A DNA stretch of 64,000 nt from CANJIV01 sp046330225 (GCA_046330225.1 JAXLTD010000003.1:248001-312000); one strand, 5' to 3'; positions 17,206 to 32,302 are shown, counted from the first letter of the stretch. Numbers and translations: made by a program. Notes: generated from the letters alone by a model not told the origin.

Positions 17206-17253
17206 GCGCCGAGCGCGCGCCGCTGCCGGAATTCGCCCGTCCCGCACGAAAGG
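17172..17253 (+). promoter_or_regulatory. Long stem-loop hiding the cimA ribosome-binding site
   Basis: Three nested stems pair across the ilvE-cimA gap: CCTTTCGTGC (17172-17181) with GCACGAAAGG (17244-17253), GCGAATTCC (17184-17192) with GGAATTCGC (17228-17236), and GCGGCG (17197-17202) with CGCCGC (17218-17223). That is 25 base pairs in all. The outer 3' arm contains AAAGG of the cimA ribosome-binding site. The arrangement fits translational control of cimA. Confidence 0.6.
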
Positions 17254-17259
17254 AACCCC

Positions 17260-18863
<1,604 letters not shown>

Positions 18864-18867
<4 letters not shown>

Positions 18868-19970
18868 GCGAGCCGGTCGTCCCCGCCGCCCAGCCGGTCC
18901 TCGGGCCCGAGGAGGAGGCGGCGGTGATCGAGGTCCTGCGCTCCGGGCAGCTCTCGCTTGGGCCGCGCGGGCCGGCGTTCGAGGCCGCGTTTGCTGAGCG
19001 CCTGGGCGTCCCGCACGCCAGCGCCGTCTCGAGCGGGACCGCCGGGCTGCACCTCGCGCTGCGCGCCGTGGGCGTCACCGACGGCGACGAGGTCGTCACG
19101 AGCCCGTTCTCCTTCGTCGCCTCGGCCAACGTCGTCGTCTACGAGCGCGCCCGGCCGGTGTTCGCCGACATCGATCCCGTCACCCTGAACCTGGACCCCG
19201 AGGCCGCCGCGGCGGCGATCACGCCGCGCACCGCGGCGCTGCTTCCGGTCCACATCTTCGGCTACCCCGCCGACGTCCCGGCCCTCGAGCGCCACGGACT
19301 GCCGATCGTCGAGGACGCCTGCGAGGCGCTCGGCGCCGTGCACGCCGACGGCACGCCGGTGGGCGGGCGCGGCCATCCGGCGGTCTTCGGCTTCTACGCG
19401 AACAAGCAGCTCACGACGGGCGAGGGCGGCATGGTCGCGCTCGGTGACGCCGCTCACAAGGCGCGGATCGACTCGGAGCGCAACCAGGGCCGGGCGCCCG
19501 ACATGGGCTGGCTCGACCACGACCGCCTGGGCTTCAACTACCGGCTGACCGACCTGCAGAGCGCGATCGGCCTCGTCCAGCTCGGGCGGCTCGACGGGAT
19601 GCTCGCGGACCGGGCGCGGGCGGCCGCGGCCTACCGGGAGGCGCTGGCGGAGATCGAGGGGCTCGAGCTGCCCTGCGAGGACATGGGCGGCGACCGGCGC
19701 GGGTGGTTCGTCTTCGTCGTGCGCGTGCCCCGCGGCACCGATCGGGACGAGACGGTGCGGCGGCTGCTCGCCGCGGGCGTGCAGGCCAAGCCCTACCTGC
19801 CCGCCATCCACCTCATGACGTACTACCGCGAGACGTTCGGGCACCGGGAGGGCGAGTTCCCGGTGTGCGAGGACGTGGCGGCCCGGTCGCTGGCGCTCCC
19901 GTTCTTCCCCGCGATCACCGAGGGGCAGATCGCCCGGGTCGCCGCGGCGCTTCAGAGCGCCTTGACGTAG
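18864..19970 (+). CDS. DegT/DnrJ/EryC1/StrS-family aminotransferase
   Basis: A 368-residue PLP enzyme of the sugar aminotransferase family. The lysine is in FGFYANKQLTTGEGGMV, with IVEDACEALGA before it and FNYRLTDLQSAIGLVQL after. These enzymes transaminate keto sugars bound to nucleotides for surface polysaccharides or natural products. It overlaps cimA by GTGA, so it is co-transcribed with branched-chain genes even though its family has no role there. No partner nucleotide-sugar genes are adjacent. The C terminus overlaps the convergent GNAT gene by 19 bp. Confidence 0.87.
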
Positions 19971-20566
19971 CCGATGAAGCCAGCCTCGGGCACCCCGAGC
20001 GCCTGCCCGCGGCGCCCGACGCGCACCGGCTGCCCGGCGGACATGCCCGCGGACTCGTAGAGGCGGCGCGCCGCGAGGTTCGAGAGGCCGGTGTCCAGGG
20101 CCAGCGCCCGGCACCCCGCGCGCCGGCCGGCCGCCTCGGCCGCGGCGAGCAGCGCCCGCGCGACCCCGCGCCGCTGCGCCGCCGGCGCGGTCGCGAGGGC
20201 GTCGACGTACCAGGACCCGGCGGGCGCCGGCGGCGTGAGCTCGCCGCCGGCGTGCACGAGCCGCAGGATCGCGGGCCACCGGGTCGGCGGGGCCAGCCGG
20301 GCTCCACGCAGGAAGAACCGCCGCGCGCGGGCCGCGCCCTCTTCGAGCGGATAGCCCGCGAGCACGCCGGCCAGGCTCCCGTCGAGTTCGGCGACCAGGC
20401 ACGCCTCCCAGCTCATCGCGGCGCCTGGTGACGGGTAGATCCGCCGCAGCGCGCGCAGGGCCGGCTCCGGGCCGCCGAACATCAGGTCGTAGACGCCGGC
20501 TGCAGAGGCGTACAGGAGGGGCGCCGCCTCGTCGGACGGTCGCGCCGGGCGCACGGTGACGGGCAT
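19952..20566 (-). CDS. GNAT-family N-acetyltransferase
   Basis: A 204-residue GCN5-related acetyltransferase. The acetyl-CoA loop appears as ATAPAAQRRGVARALLAAAE, matching the R/Q-x-x-G-x-G/A signature, and LDTGLSNLAARRLYESAGM is the typical motif B. The start at 20566 (MPVTVRPARPSDEA) is chosen because the family fold begins immediately after it; an in-frame ATG at 20596 would add ten residues. The acceptor substrate is unknown. It is divergent from argH and convergent with the DegT gene. Confidence 0.8.
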   Translation of the reverse strand: MPVTVRPARPSDEAAPLLYASAAGVYDLMFGGPEPALRALRRIYPSPGAAMSWEACLVAELDGSLAGVLAGYPLEEGAARARRFFLRGARLAPPTRWPAILRLVHAGGELTPPAPAGSWYVDALATAPAAQRRGVARALLAAAEAAGRRAGCRALALDTGLSNLAARRLYESAGMSAGQPVRVGRRGQALGVPEAGFIGYVKAL

Positions 20567-20619
20567 CAGCCGCCATTCTGGCGACCGCAGGCGCACGCGG
20601 GATGCCCGGCTGCGGCCAC

Positions 20620-20625
20620 TACACT
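20620..20625 (+). promoter_or_regulatory. Putative -10 of argH (TACACT)
   Basis: TACACT lies 8 nt before the GTG of argH, with no ribosome-binding site in between. Confidence 0.5.
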
Positions 20626-20633
20626 CCCGCGCC

Positions 20634-22046
20634 GTGTCGCGCTTCGCTGAGCCCCAGGATCCGCGCTTTCAGCGTCTGAACGCCTCGATCGGCTTCGACT
20701 GGCGCCTCGCGCCGTACGACATCGCCCAGTCCCGGGCGCACGCGGCCATGCTCGCCGCCCAGGGGATCATCTCACCGGAGGACCGCGACGTGCTCCTGCG
20801 GGGGCTCGACGAGGTCGCCGCCGAGCTCGACGCCGGGAGCTTCCCCTTCGATCCCGGTGACGAGGACATCCACATGGCCGTCGAGCGGCGGCTGACGGAG
20901 ATCGCCGGTCCCGTCGGCGGCAAGCTCCACACCGCCCGGTCGCGCAACGACCAGGTCGCCACCGACGTCGCCCTGTTCACGCGGGCCCACGCGCTCGAGG
21001 CCGCGGGCCGCCTCGAGGCCCTCGTCGAGGTGCTCGCGACCGCCGCCGAGGCCCACCTCGACTGGGCCATGCCGGGCTACACCCACCTGCAGCGGGCCCA
21101 GCCGGTGTACCTCTCCCACCACCTGCTCGCCTACGCCTGGATGTTCCTGCGCGACCGCCAGCGCTTCGCGGCGGCGGCCGCCGCCACCGATGCGCTCCCG
21201 CTCGGCGCCGGGGCGATGGCCGGGGTGAACTTCGACACCGACCGCCGCCGCGTCGCCGCCGAGCTCGGGTTCGGCGCCGTGGCCGAGAACTCCATCGACG
21301 CGGTGTCGAACCGCGACTTCGTCCTGGACTACCTCGCCGCCGCCGCGACCTGCGCGACGCACCTCTCCCGGCTCGGTGCCGAGATCGTCCTGTGGTCCAG
21401 CGAGGAGTTCGGCTTCTGCGAGGTGGCCGACGCCTTCGCCTCGGGCTCCTCGATCATGCCCCAGAAGAAGAACCCCGACGCCGCGGAGCTCCTGCGGGCG
21501 AAGGCTCCGCGGGTCGCGGGGCACCTCGTCGCGCTCCATGGCGTGATGCACGGGCTGCCGCTGACCTACAACAAGGACATGCAGGAGGACAAGGAGCACC
21601 TCTTCGACGCGACCGACACGATCGAGCTGTGCCTCGACGCGGCCGCGGGGATGCTCGAGGGCATGGCCTTCCGCCGGGACCGGCTCGCCGCCGCCGCCTC
21701 GGACGAGTTCCTGGCCGCGACCGATGTCGCCGACCTGCTCGTGCGGCGCGGCGTGCCCTTCCGCGAGGCGCACGGCGTGGTCGCCGGGCTCGTTCGCGAG
21801 GCGCTCGGGCAGGGCAAGCGGCTGTCCGAGCTCTCCCGCGAGGACCTCGCGCGGCTCGCTCCCCAGCTCGACGACGAGTACTACGAGGTCCTGGCCGAAG
21901 GCCGGTGGCTGGAGTCCAAGGCCAGCGAGGGCGGCACGGCCCTCCCGCGGGTCCGCGACCAGCTCGCCCGGCTCCGGGCCGCCCTCGCGGCGGCGCCGGC
22001 CGGGGCGGGGCCGGTCCCGGCGGAGGGACCGCCCGGCCTGCCGTGA
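20634..22046 (+). CDS. argH: Argininosuccinate lyase
   Basis: A 470-residue fumarase/aspartase-superfamily enzyme, which splits argininosuccinate to arginine and fumarate. It shows HTARSRNDQVATD, GYTHLQRAQPV, and the superfamily signature GSSIMPQKKNPD with the flexible catalytic loop. The start is the GTG at 20634, placed by the upstream TAnnnT hexamer and by family length. No other arg genes are in the window. The stop overlaps the DNA-glycosylase GTG (GTGA). Confidence 0.95.
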   Translation: MSRFAEPQDPRFQRLNASIGFDWRLAPYDIAQSRAHAAMLAAQGIISPEDRDVLLRGLDEVAAELDAGSFPFDPGDEDIHMAVERRLTEIAGPVGGKLHTARSRNDQVATDVALFTRAHALEAAGRLEALVEVLATAAEAHLDWAMPGYTHLQRAQPVYLSHHLLAYAWMFLRDRQRFAAAAAATDALPLGAGAMAGVNFDTDRRRVAAELGFGAVAENSIDAVSNRDFVLDYLAAAATCATHLSRLGAEIVLWSSEEFGFCEVADAFASGSSIMPQKKNPDAAELLRAKAPRVAGHLVALHGVMHGLPLTYNKDMQEDKEHLFDATDTIELCLDAAAGMLEGMAFRRDRLAAAASDEFLAATDVADLLVRRGVPFREAHGVVAGLVREALGQGKRLSELSREDLARLAPQLDDEYYEVLAEGRWLESKASEGGTALPRVRDQLARLRAALAAAPAGAGPVPAEGPPGLP

Positions 22047-22621
22047 CGCTGGAGCCTGCGTTCTACGACCGTCCCGTCCTCGACGTCGCCCGCGCGCTCG
22101 TCGGCTGCGTCGTGCGCCGCGGCGATGCCGCGGGCGTGATCGTCGAGACGGAGGCCTACCACGAGTCCGAGCCCGCCTGCCATGCCTTCGCCGGGCTGAC
22201 CGCCCGCACGGCCACGCTCTTCGGCCCACCCGGGCGGGCCTACGTCTACCGCTCGTACGGCATCCACGCGCTCCTGAACGCGGTCTGCGAGCCCGAAGGG
22301 GTCGGGGCGGCGGTGCTGATCCGGGCCCTGGAGCCCTGCGCCGGACTGGCCGGGATGCGCGCCCGCCGCGGCCGGTCCGATCCGGAGGAGCTGTGCTCGG
22401 GCCCGGGCAAGCTCGCCCAGGCGCTCGGGATCGGGCTCGAGGCCAACGGGACCGACCTGGGGTCCGGGCCCGTGCGGATCGAGCCGCCGCCGGGCCCAGC
22501 GCCGGCGATCGTCTCCGGGCCCCGGATCGGGATCACGAAGGCGGCGGACCTCCCGTGGCGCTTCGCGGCGGCGGGCAGCCGCCACGTCTCGCGGCCCTGG
22601 CCGGCGCCGGTCGCCGCCTAG
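22043..22621 (+). CDS. 3-methyladenine DNA glycosylase (AAG/MPG family)
   Basis: A 192-residue alkyladenine DNA glycosylase-type protein, which excises alkylated purines in base-excision repair. Family features are ALVGCVVRR, the catalytic Glu in VIVETEAYHESEPACHAF, FGPPGRAYVYRSYGIHALLNAVCE and the SGPGKLAQALGI loop. Its GTG overlaps the argH stop. The length matches the short bacterial forms. Confidence 0.92.
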   Translation: MTLEPAFYDRPVLDVARALVGCVVRRGDAAGVIVETEAYHESEPACHAFAGLTARTATLFGPPGRAYVYRSYGIHALLNAVCEPEGVGAAVLIRALEPCAGLAGMRARRGRSDPEELCSGPGKLAQALGIGLEANGTDLGSGPVRIEPPPGPAPAIVSGPRIGITKAADLPWRFAAAGSRHVSRPWPAPVAA

Positions 22622-22700
22622 CCGCGCCCGAGCGCAGGCCGCGCGGCCCCGCTGGGCATGGCGCCGGCCTCGCGCAGGACCCGGGCGCCACCCGGGCGAG

Positions 22701-25079
22701 TCAGCCTGGCGGCGCGACGCCGCCCGACTCGCCGCCGCCCCCGCCGCCGGTCGAGCCGCCGCCGGTGTCCCCGCCGCCGGTCGAGCCGCCGCCGGTGTCC
22801 CCGCCGCCAGTGGAGCCGCCGCCGGTGTCCCCGCCGCCGGTCGAGCCGCCGCCCGTGTCCCCGCCGCCAGTCGAGCCGCCGCCGGTGTCCCCGCCGGTGG
22901 CGCCGGCGCCCGTGTCGGTGCCGGTCGATCCGCTCGTGTCACCGCCGCCACTGGTGTCGCCAGAGCCGGTGTCCCCGCTGCTGCTGTCCTGGTTCAGGAA
23001 CTGGTCGGGGGAGACGATCTCGCCCCGCTTGGCTGCCGCCCGGGCCTCGCGCTCGGCCTTGCGCTGGGCGTCGATCTCCTTGGCGGAGACCATGAAGTCG
23101 TGCCAGATCTCCGCGGGGAACGTGCCGCCGGCCACCGGCCCCCCGTTGAACTCGGTCTTCATCGGGCGCAGGCTGTCGGGGTAGCCAACCCAGACCGCCG
23201 CCGTGTAGGTCTTGGTGAACCCGACGAACCACGCGTCCCCGTAGTTCTCGGTCGTGCCGGTCTTGCCGGCGGCAAAGTCGCCGATCTGCGCCTCGGTGCC
23301 GGTCCCGTTGAGGACCACGCCCTCCAGCATCGACGTCATCTGGTCGGCGACGTCCTTCTTGAGAACGCGATCCTTGCGGACCTCGTTGCGCTTGACGACC
23401 GTCTCGCCGATCCCCGGCCCGGTGCGGACCTCGTGGATGCCGACGGGCCCCTCCTTCTGGGCGCCGAGGGTGCCCCAGGTGCGCTCGCCGCCGTCGGCCA
23501 CCGTTTCGTAGGCGTGGGCCATGTCGAGCGGCGTGACGCCCTCCTTGAGCCCGCCGAGTGTCATCGAGATGTTGGTGGAGATGGGCGTGCGGATGCCCAT
23601 CTTCTTCGCGATGCGGGCGATCTTCGTCGTCCCGACCTTGATGCCGACCTCGGCGAACACCGAGTTGTCCGAGACCGCCGTGGCTCCGGCCAGGCTCTGG
23701 CTGCCTGAGTACTGGCCCTCGTAGTTGTTGACTACGAAGCGCTCGTTCGGGTCGGCACTGTGGGGAACCTTGAAGAACTTCTGCTTGGACTCCCACACCG
23801 AATCGGGGCTGATGCCCGACTTCAGCGCGGCGGCGAGCACGAACGCCTTGAAGGACGATCCAGGCTGGCGCTGGCCCTGGGTGGCGAGGTTGAACGGGGT
23901 CTGGCCGTAGTCGCGGCCGCCGACCATCGCCCGCACCTCGCCGGTGGCGTTGTCGATGACCACCATCGCGGCCTGCGGGCCCTTGGGGTCAGTCAGATGG
24001 TTCTCGACGGCCTGCTGCGCGGCCTTCTGGAGGTCGAGGTCCAGCGTCGTCTGGATCTTCAGGCCGCCGCCAAATGCGCGCTGGGCGCCGAAGCGGTCGA
24101 CCACCTGCTGCTTGACCCAGGTCGTGAAGTAGGGAGCGTCGGAGATCTCGCGCGGCGGCTGCAGCTCGAACCGCGTCGGCATCGGCTCGCGGAGGGCGGC
24201 GTCATAGGCCGGCTGCGTGAGGTAGCCCTGGTCGAGCATGTTGCGCAGCACCAAGTTGCGGCGGTTCCGGGAGTCCCGCGGGTTCGCGATCGGATCGTAC
24301 GAGTACGGCGAGGCGACGATTCCGGCCAGCGTGGCGGACTCCGCGGCCGTGAGCTGCGAGGCGCAGGGCCGGACGGGGTCGTTGTCGCAGCCGGGGTGGC
24401 GGTTGGCGAAGTAGACGCGCGCGGCGGACTCCACGCCGTAGGCCCCGTTGGCGAAGTAGACCGAGTTCAGGTACTCGGTCAGGATCTTGCGCTTGCTCCA
24501 CTTGCGCGAGAGGTGGTAGGCCAGGGCGGCCTCGCGCAGCTTCTGGAAGACCGTGCGCTTGGACTGGGCGGCCAGGGCGTTCTTCACGAACTGCTGCGGG
24601 ATGGTCGAGCCGCCCTGCACGGCGCCCTGGCTGAGGATGTCCTCGATGAACGCGCGCCCGATGCCCTGGTAGTCGACGCCGTCGTGCTCGTAGAAGCGCC
24701 GGTCCTCGATCGCGATGATCGCGTGCGACATCATCGGCGAGATCTGGTCGGCGGTGACGAGGATCCGGTTCTCGCTGTTCGTCAGGACGCCCAGCGGCTT
24801 GTTGTGGATGTCGTAGAGGATCGAGTTCTTCGCGCTCTTGTACTCCTGGCGGTTCTCGAGGGCCGGGAGGTCGGAGGCGACGGCCATCATCATCCCGAAG
24901 ATCGTCGACACGAAGGCGATGACGGCGAGGCCGAGGACCACGAGCGCGACGCGGATCTTGTGGACGCGCGGCTTGGCGGGCGGACGGCCGCCGTTCCCTC
25001 CGCCCGGGAAGGGCAGGACGTTCCCGTCGCCGTTGGGCGCGGGCTCGGGCGCCGGAGGGTTGTTGCCGGTGTCGTCCAT
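22701..25079 (-). CDS. Class A (bifunctional) penicillin-binding protein
   Basis: A 792-residue peptidoglycan synthase. A Pro/Gly-rich cytoplasmic start is followed by one membrane anchor (~43-65), a GT51 glycosyltransferase domain with catalytic E125 in EDRRFYEHDG, and a transpeptidase domain with S408-x-x-K411 (GSSFK), SDN, and K606-T-G (GKTGTT). The last ~90 residues are a low-complexity Gly/Ser/Thr/Asp tail built on 30-bp repeats, likely exposed in the wall. The ATG at 25079 is chosen over earlier ATGs at 25202 and 25184, which lie upstream of or inside its promoter. It is divergent from tyrS. Confidence 0.93.
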   Translation of the reverse strand: MDDTGNNPPAPEPAPNGDGNVLPFPGGGNGGRPPAKPRVHKIRVALVVLGLAVIAFVSTIFGMMMAVASDLPALENRQEYKSAKNSILYDIHNKPLGVLTNSENRILVTADQISPMMSHAIIAIEDRRFYEHDGVDYQGIGRAFIEDILSQGAVQGGSTIPQQFVKNALAAQSKRTVFQKLREAALAYHLSRKWSKRKILTEYLNSVYFANGAYGVESAARVYFANRHPGCDNDPVRPCASQLTAAESATLAGIVASPYSYDPIANPRDSRNRRNLVLRNMLDQGYLTQPAYDAALREPMPTRFELQPPREISDAPYFTTWVKQQVVDRFGAQRAFGGGLKIQTTLDLDLQKAAQQAVENHLTDPKGPQAAMVVIDNATGEVRAMVGGRDYGQTPFNLATQGQRQPGSSFKAFVLAAALKSGISPDSVWESKQKFFKVPHSADPNERFVVNNYEGQYSGSQSLAGATAVSDNSVFAEVGIKVGTTKIARIAKKMGIRTPISTNISMTLGGLKEGVTPLDMAHAYETVADGGERTWGTLGAQKEGPVGIHEVRTGPGIGETVVKRNEVRKDRVLKKDVADQMTSMLEGVVLNGTGTEAQIGDFAAGKTGTTENYGDAWFVGFTKTYTAAVWVGYPDSLRPMKTEFNGGPVAGGTFPAEIWHDFMVSAKEIDAQRKAEREARAAAKRGEIVSPDQFLNQDSSSGDTGSGDTSGGGDTSGSTGTDTGAGATGGDTGGGSTGGGDTGGGSTGGGDTGGGSTGGGDTGGGSTGGGDTGGGSTGGGGGGESGGVAPPG
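22741..22890. repeat. Five tandem 30-bp repeats in the PBP gene
   Basis: Five units of 30 bp (starts 22741, 22771, 22801, 22831, 22861) differ at only a few positions. On the minus strand each encodes GDTGGGSTGG. The repeat count may vary between strains by slippage. Confidence 0.9.
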
Positions 25080-25174
25080 GGAGCGGAGGCCGCCCCGCGG
25101 CGGCCAGCGGGCGCGCCATGCGCGCCGACGGGCGGGATGTGACCCGCCGGTCCCGGCCTCGAGCCGGACGCGGC

Positions 25175-25184
25175 AGTCTAGCAT
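25175..25184. promoter_or_regulatory. Overlapping divergent -10 elements of tyrS and the PBP gene
   Basis: TAGCAT on the plus strand (25179-25184) lies 8 nt before the tyrS ATG. TAGACT on the minus strand (25180-25175) would start the PBP transcript about 89 nt before its ATG. The two hexamers share the TA at 25179-25180. Confidence 0.45.
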
Positions 25185-25192
25185 TGGCCCGG

Positions 25193-26398
25193 ATGGCTCC
25201 ACCCCGGTTCGATCCCGCCGAGCAGGCGGCCTGGCTGACCCGCGGCGCGGTCGACGCGCTGCCCGCCGGCGCCTTGGCGGCGCGCCTCGCCGAGGCCGCG
25301 CGGGAGGGGCGGCCGTTGCGGGTCAAGCTCGGCATCGACCCCACCGCGCCCGACATCCACCTCGGCCACGTCGTCGTGCTCCAGCGGCTGCGCGACTTCC
25401 AGGACGCGGGCCACACGGTCGTCCTCATCGTCGGCGACTACACGGCCCGCGTGGGGGATCCGAGCGGCCGCTCGGCGACCCGCCCGGTGCTCCCGCCCGA
25501 GGAGATCGATCGAAACGCGGCCACCTTCCAGGAGCAGGCCTTCCACATCCTCGACCGCGACCGCGTCGAGGTGCGCCACAACGGCGAATGGCTCGACATG
25601 GCTGCCGAGGATCTCTTTCGCCTGGCCCGCACCGCCACCGTCGCCCAGATCCTCGAGCGCGACGACTTCGCCCGCCGCTACGCCGGCGGGGAGCCGATCT
25701 CGGTCCTCGAGCTCCTCTACCCGCTGCTGCAGGGCTACGACTCGGTCGCGATCGAGGCCGACGTCGAGCTGGGGGGGACCGACCAGAAGTTCAACCTGCT
25801 GCTCGGCCGCGACGTGCAGCGCGCCTACGGCCAGCCCGAGCAGTCGATCCTGACGATGCCGATCCTGCCGGGGATCGACGGCGAGCAGAAGATGTCGAAA
25901 TCGCTCGGGAACCAGGTCGGCGTGACCGATCCGCCCGCGGAGATGTACGGGAAGACCTTGAGCCTGCCGGATTCGGCCCTGGCGGCCTGGCACGAGCTCC
26001 TGCTGGGCACGCCGGTGCCGCCGGACCTGGGCCCGCGCGACGCCAAGCGGGCGATGGCCCGGGCGATCACCGCCCGCTTCCACGACGACGACGCCGCAGC
26101 AGCGGCCGAGCGCGAGTTCGACCGCGTCCACATCGAGCACCGGCCGCCAGAGGAGATCGAGGAAGCGGCGTTCGAGACCGCCGCAGACGGCACGGTGCAC
26201 CTGCCCGCGCTCATGGCGAGCGCGTTTGGCGTCTCCCGGTCCGAGGCCCGGCGCCTGCTCGAGCAGGGGGGCGTGCGCCTCGACGGCGAGCCCCTGGGGG
26301 GCGGCGACCAGGACCTGCCCGCCGCCCGCCTGGACGGGGTGGTGCTGCAGGTCGGCAAGCGCCGGTTCCGCCGCCTGCGCCAGGCCTCCGCCGCGTGA
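25193..26398 (+). CDS. tyrS: Tyrosyl-tRNA synthetase
   Basis: A 401-residue class I aminoacyl-tRNA synthetase that charges tRNA-Tyr. The ATP-binding HIGH-type motif is HLGH at ~56-59 and KMSKS is at ~233-237. The tyrosine pocket has ELGGTDQKFNLLLGRD. The C-terminal ~65 residues form an S4 RNA-binding domain (GVSRSEARRLLEQGGVRLDG). The ATG follows a TAnnnT element by 8 nt, which would leave no room for a T-box leader of the type that often controls tyrS in Firmicutes. Confidence 0.96.
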   Translation: MAPPRFDPAEQAAWLTRGAVDALPAGALAARLAEAAREGRPLRVKLGIDPTAPDIHLGHVVVLQRLRDFQDAGHTVVLIVGDYTARVGDPSGRSATRPVLPPEEIDRNAATFQEQAFHILDRDRVEVRHNGEWLDMAAEDLFRLARTATVAQILERDDFARRYAGGEPISVLELLYPLLQGYDSVAIEADVELGGTDQKFNLLLGRDVQRAYGQPEQSILTMPILPGIDGEQKMSKSLGNQVGVTDPPAEMYGKTLSLPDSALAAWHELLLGTPVPPDLGPRDAKRAMARAITARFHDDDAAAAAEREFDRVHIEHRPPEEIEEAAFETAADGTVHLPALMASAFGVSRSEARRLLEQGGVRLDGEPLGGGDQDLPAARLDGVVLQVGKRRFRRLRQASAA

Positions 26399-26877
26399 TC
26401 GTCCACAGCGGGCTCCTGCGCCTCTCCACGGCCGGCCACGGCGCCGTCGCGGACCTCACGCCCGGCGTCGCCGCGGTCGTCGCGGCCTCCGACATTGCCC
26501 AGGGCGTTGCCACGGTGTTCGCGGTCGGCGCCACGGTCGCCGTTACCACGATCGAGCACGAGCCCGGAGCCATCGCCGACCTCGGCGCCGCGCTCGAGCG
26601 GCTGCTCCCGGCGGGCGCCGACTACGAGCACAACCGCCGCAACGCGGACACGAACGCCCATGCGCACCTGCGCGCCGCGATCATCGGGCCCTCGGAGTCG
26701 GTCCCGGTCGTCGGCGCAGAGCTCGCTCTCGGCACCTGGCAGCAGATCGTGCTGCTCGATTTCGACGACCGGCCGCGGGACCGGATGGTCCGCGTGCACG
26801 TGATCGGAGCGCCTGCCGCCCCGGAATCCGGGACCGATCCGCCGGGCCGCTCGACACCGCGATCCGGAAACCCCTAG
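26395..26877 (+). CDS. YjbQ/UPF0047-family protein
   Basis: A 160-residue protein of the YjbQ family (secondary thiamine-phosphate synthase fold). The diagnostic stretches are TTIEHEPG, HNRRNADTNAHAHLRAAIIG and LGTWQQIVLLDFDDRPRDR, which hold the conserved His, Asp and Arg residues. The physiological role of the family is not settled; weak thiamine-phosphate synthase activity is reported for some members. The GTG overlaps the tyrS stop. It is the last gene before the rrn operon. Confidence 0.85.
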   Translation: MIVHSGLLRLSTAGHGAVADLTPGVAAVVAASDIAQGVATVFAVGATVAVTTIEHEPGAIADLGAALERLLPAGADYEHNRRNADTNAHAHLRAAIIGPSESVPVVGAELALGTWQQIVLLDFDDRPRDRMVRVHVIGAPAAPESGTDPPGRSTPRSGNP

Positions 26878-26913
26878 GCTTCCGGGGCCCGCGGAGTGGG
26901 TGCCGGCGGCAGG

Positions 26914-26943
26914 TTGTGGCCTGCCATCGAATCGCGCTATACT
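26914..26943 (+). promoter_or_regulatory. rrn operon promoter
   Basis: TTGTGG (26914-26919), an 18-bp spacer and TATACT (26938-26943) form a sigma-A type promoter. A GC-rich discriminator (CCCCGGTCC) follows, a feature of stringently controlled rRNA promoters. It lies about 270 nt before mature 16S rRNA. Confidence 0.65.
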
Positions 26944-27016
26944 CCCCGGTCCGCTCGCGGCAGCTTTGCCTGCCCGGGCGCGTGCTCTGAGCAGGACCAA
27001 CCTTCGCACGGCACGG

Positions 27017-27042
27017 CGGTCTTTGAAAACTCGACAGCATGC
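27017..27042 (+). other. boxA and 5' arm of the 16S processing stem
   Basis: GGTCTTTGAAAAC (27018-27030) matches the boxA antitermination element. AAAACTCGACAGCATGC (27026-27042) is perfectly complementary to 28859-28875 downstream of 16S, and CGGTCT (27017-27022) to AGACCG (28879-28884). The stem brackets 16S rRNA and is the expected RNase III substrate. Confidence 0.8.
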
Positions 27043-27213
27043 GTACCCCGGGCCGATCCGTCGGCTTCGGGTACGTCCAGGTTCGACCTGCCGTGGCCGG
27101 CGTCCGCGCCGGCGGCGGAAGGCTTGAATTGACCCCGTCGTGCCCCGGATGCCGTTTCGTGTACTCGGCATCCCTCGTGAGGGCACAGACGAACTCTGTG
27201 ATGTATGCAGTTC
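27043..27213 (+). other. rrn leader with a chain of hairpins
   Basis: The leader between the processing stem and 16S holds several hairpins: GTACCC/GGGTAC (27043-27074), GGATGCCG/CGGCATCC (27147-27173) and CACAGA/TCTGTG (27184-27200). No ORF is convincing here. These probably guide folding and trimming of the 16S 5' end. Confidence 0.5.
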
Positions 27214-28763
<1,550 letters not shown>

Positions 28764-29067
28764 AGGGAGCACCGAACCAACGGTGCGGCCTGCCAGGTCC
28801 TATGCCTGGCGGCTCCTAGCATGTCGACCGGACCTGGCGAGCGGCCTTCGTGCCGCCCGCATGCTGTCGAGTTTTGAGAGACCGGCGCCTGCCGGCTCGC
28901 CACGGCTCCCTCGAGGGGCGGCGCGCCAGCGGGCAGCCCGCGAAGCAGCCGGCCCGGCGACGGGAACGGAACTTCAGAGCTCTCGGCGGACCTTGACAAC
29001 TGCACAGTTCCGAGCCAAGGAAAAGAAGGAATCACCGAGCCATGCTTCACGGCGTGGCTCAGATCAC
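28764..29067 (+). other. 16S-23S spacer without tRNA genes
   Basis: The ~300-nt spacer contains the 3' arm of the 16S stem (28859-28884) and the 5' arm of the 23S stem (28997-29019: CAACTGCACAG then CCGAGCCAAG), which pairs with 32090-32110. No tRNA-Ile or tRNA-Ala cloverleaf could be found. Confidence 0.75.
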
Positions 29068-32070
<3,003 letters not shown>

Positions 32071-32142
32071 TTTTTGATTTCTTGCCGAACTTGGCTCGGC
32101 TGTGCAGTTGCCAGGGCCCGCGGAGGGCCAGTCTCCACCAAT

Positions 32143-32260
32143 TTCCGGTGGTTATTGCGAGAGGGAAACACCTCTTCCCATTCCGAACAGAGCAGTTAAG
32201 CCTCTCAGCGCCGATGGTACTTGGCCCGCAAGGGCCTGGGAGAGTAGGTCGCCGCCGGTT
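32143..32260 (+). rRNA. rrf: 5S ribosomal RNA
   Basis: About 117 nt, starting near CCGGTGGTTATTGCGAGAGGG and ending in the complementary GTCGCCGCCGG. The inner element CATTCCGAACAGAGCAGTTAAGCCTC (in two parts at ~32179 and 32190) is diagnostic of 5S. The limits are set by pairing of the two ends. Confidence 0.92.
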
Positions 32261-32268
32261 TCTTGTCA

Positions 32269-32302
32269 CATCGGGCGTCCCGCCTCAGCGGGGCGCCCGA
32301 TG
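32269..32302 (+). terminator. rrn operon terminator hairpin
   Basis: CATCGGGCGTCCC pairs with GGGGCGCCCGATG (13 bp, one T-G pair) around an 8-nt loop, just after 5S. Only a weak T-rich tail (CTCGTTCT) follows. The hairpin would also serve the convergent small ORF ending at 32285. Confidence 0.7.

Noticed and set aside
22741..22890. CRISPR-like tandem repeats
   Set aside because: Units are contiguous, without unique spacers, and lie in frame inside the PBP gene.
28764..29067. tRNA-Ile/tRNA-Ala in the 16S-23S spacer
   Set aside because: No T-loop or anticodon-arm pattern could be found on either strand; the hairpins are explained by the processing stems.
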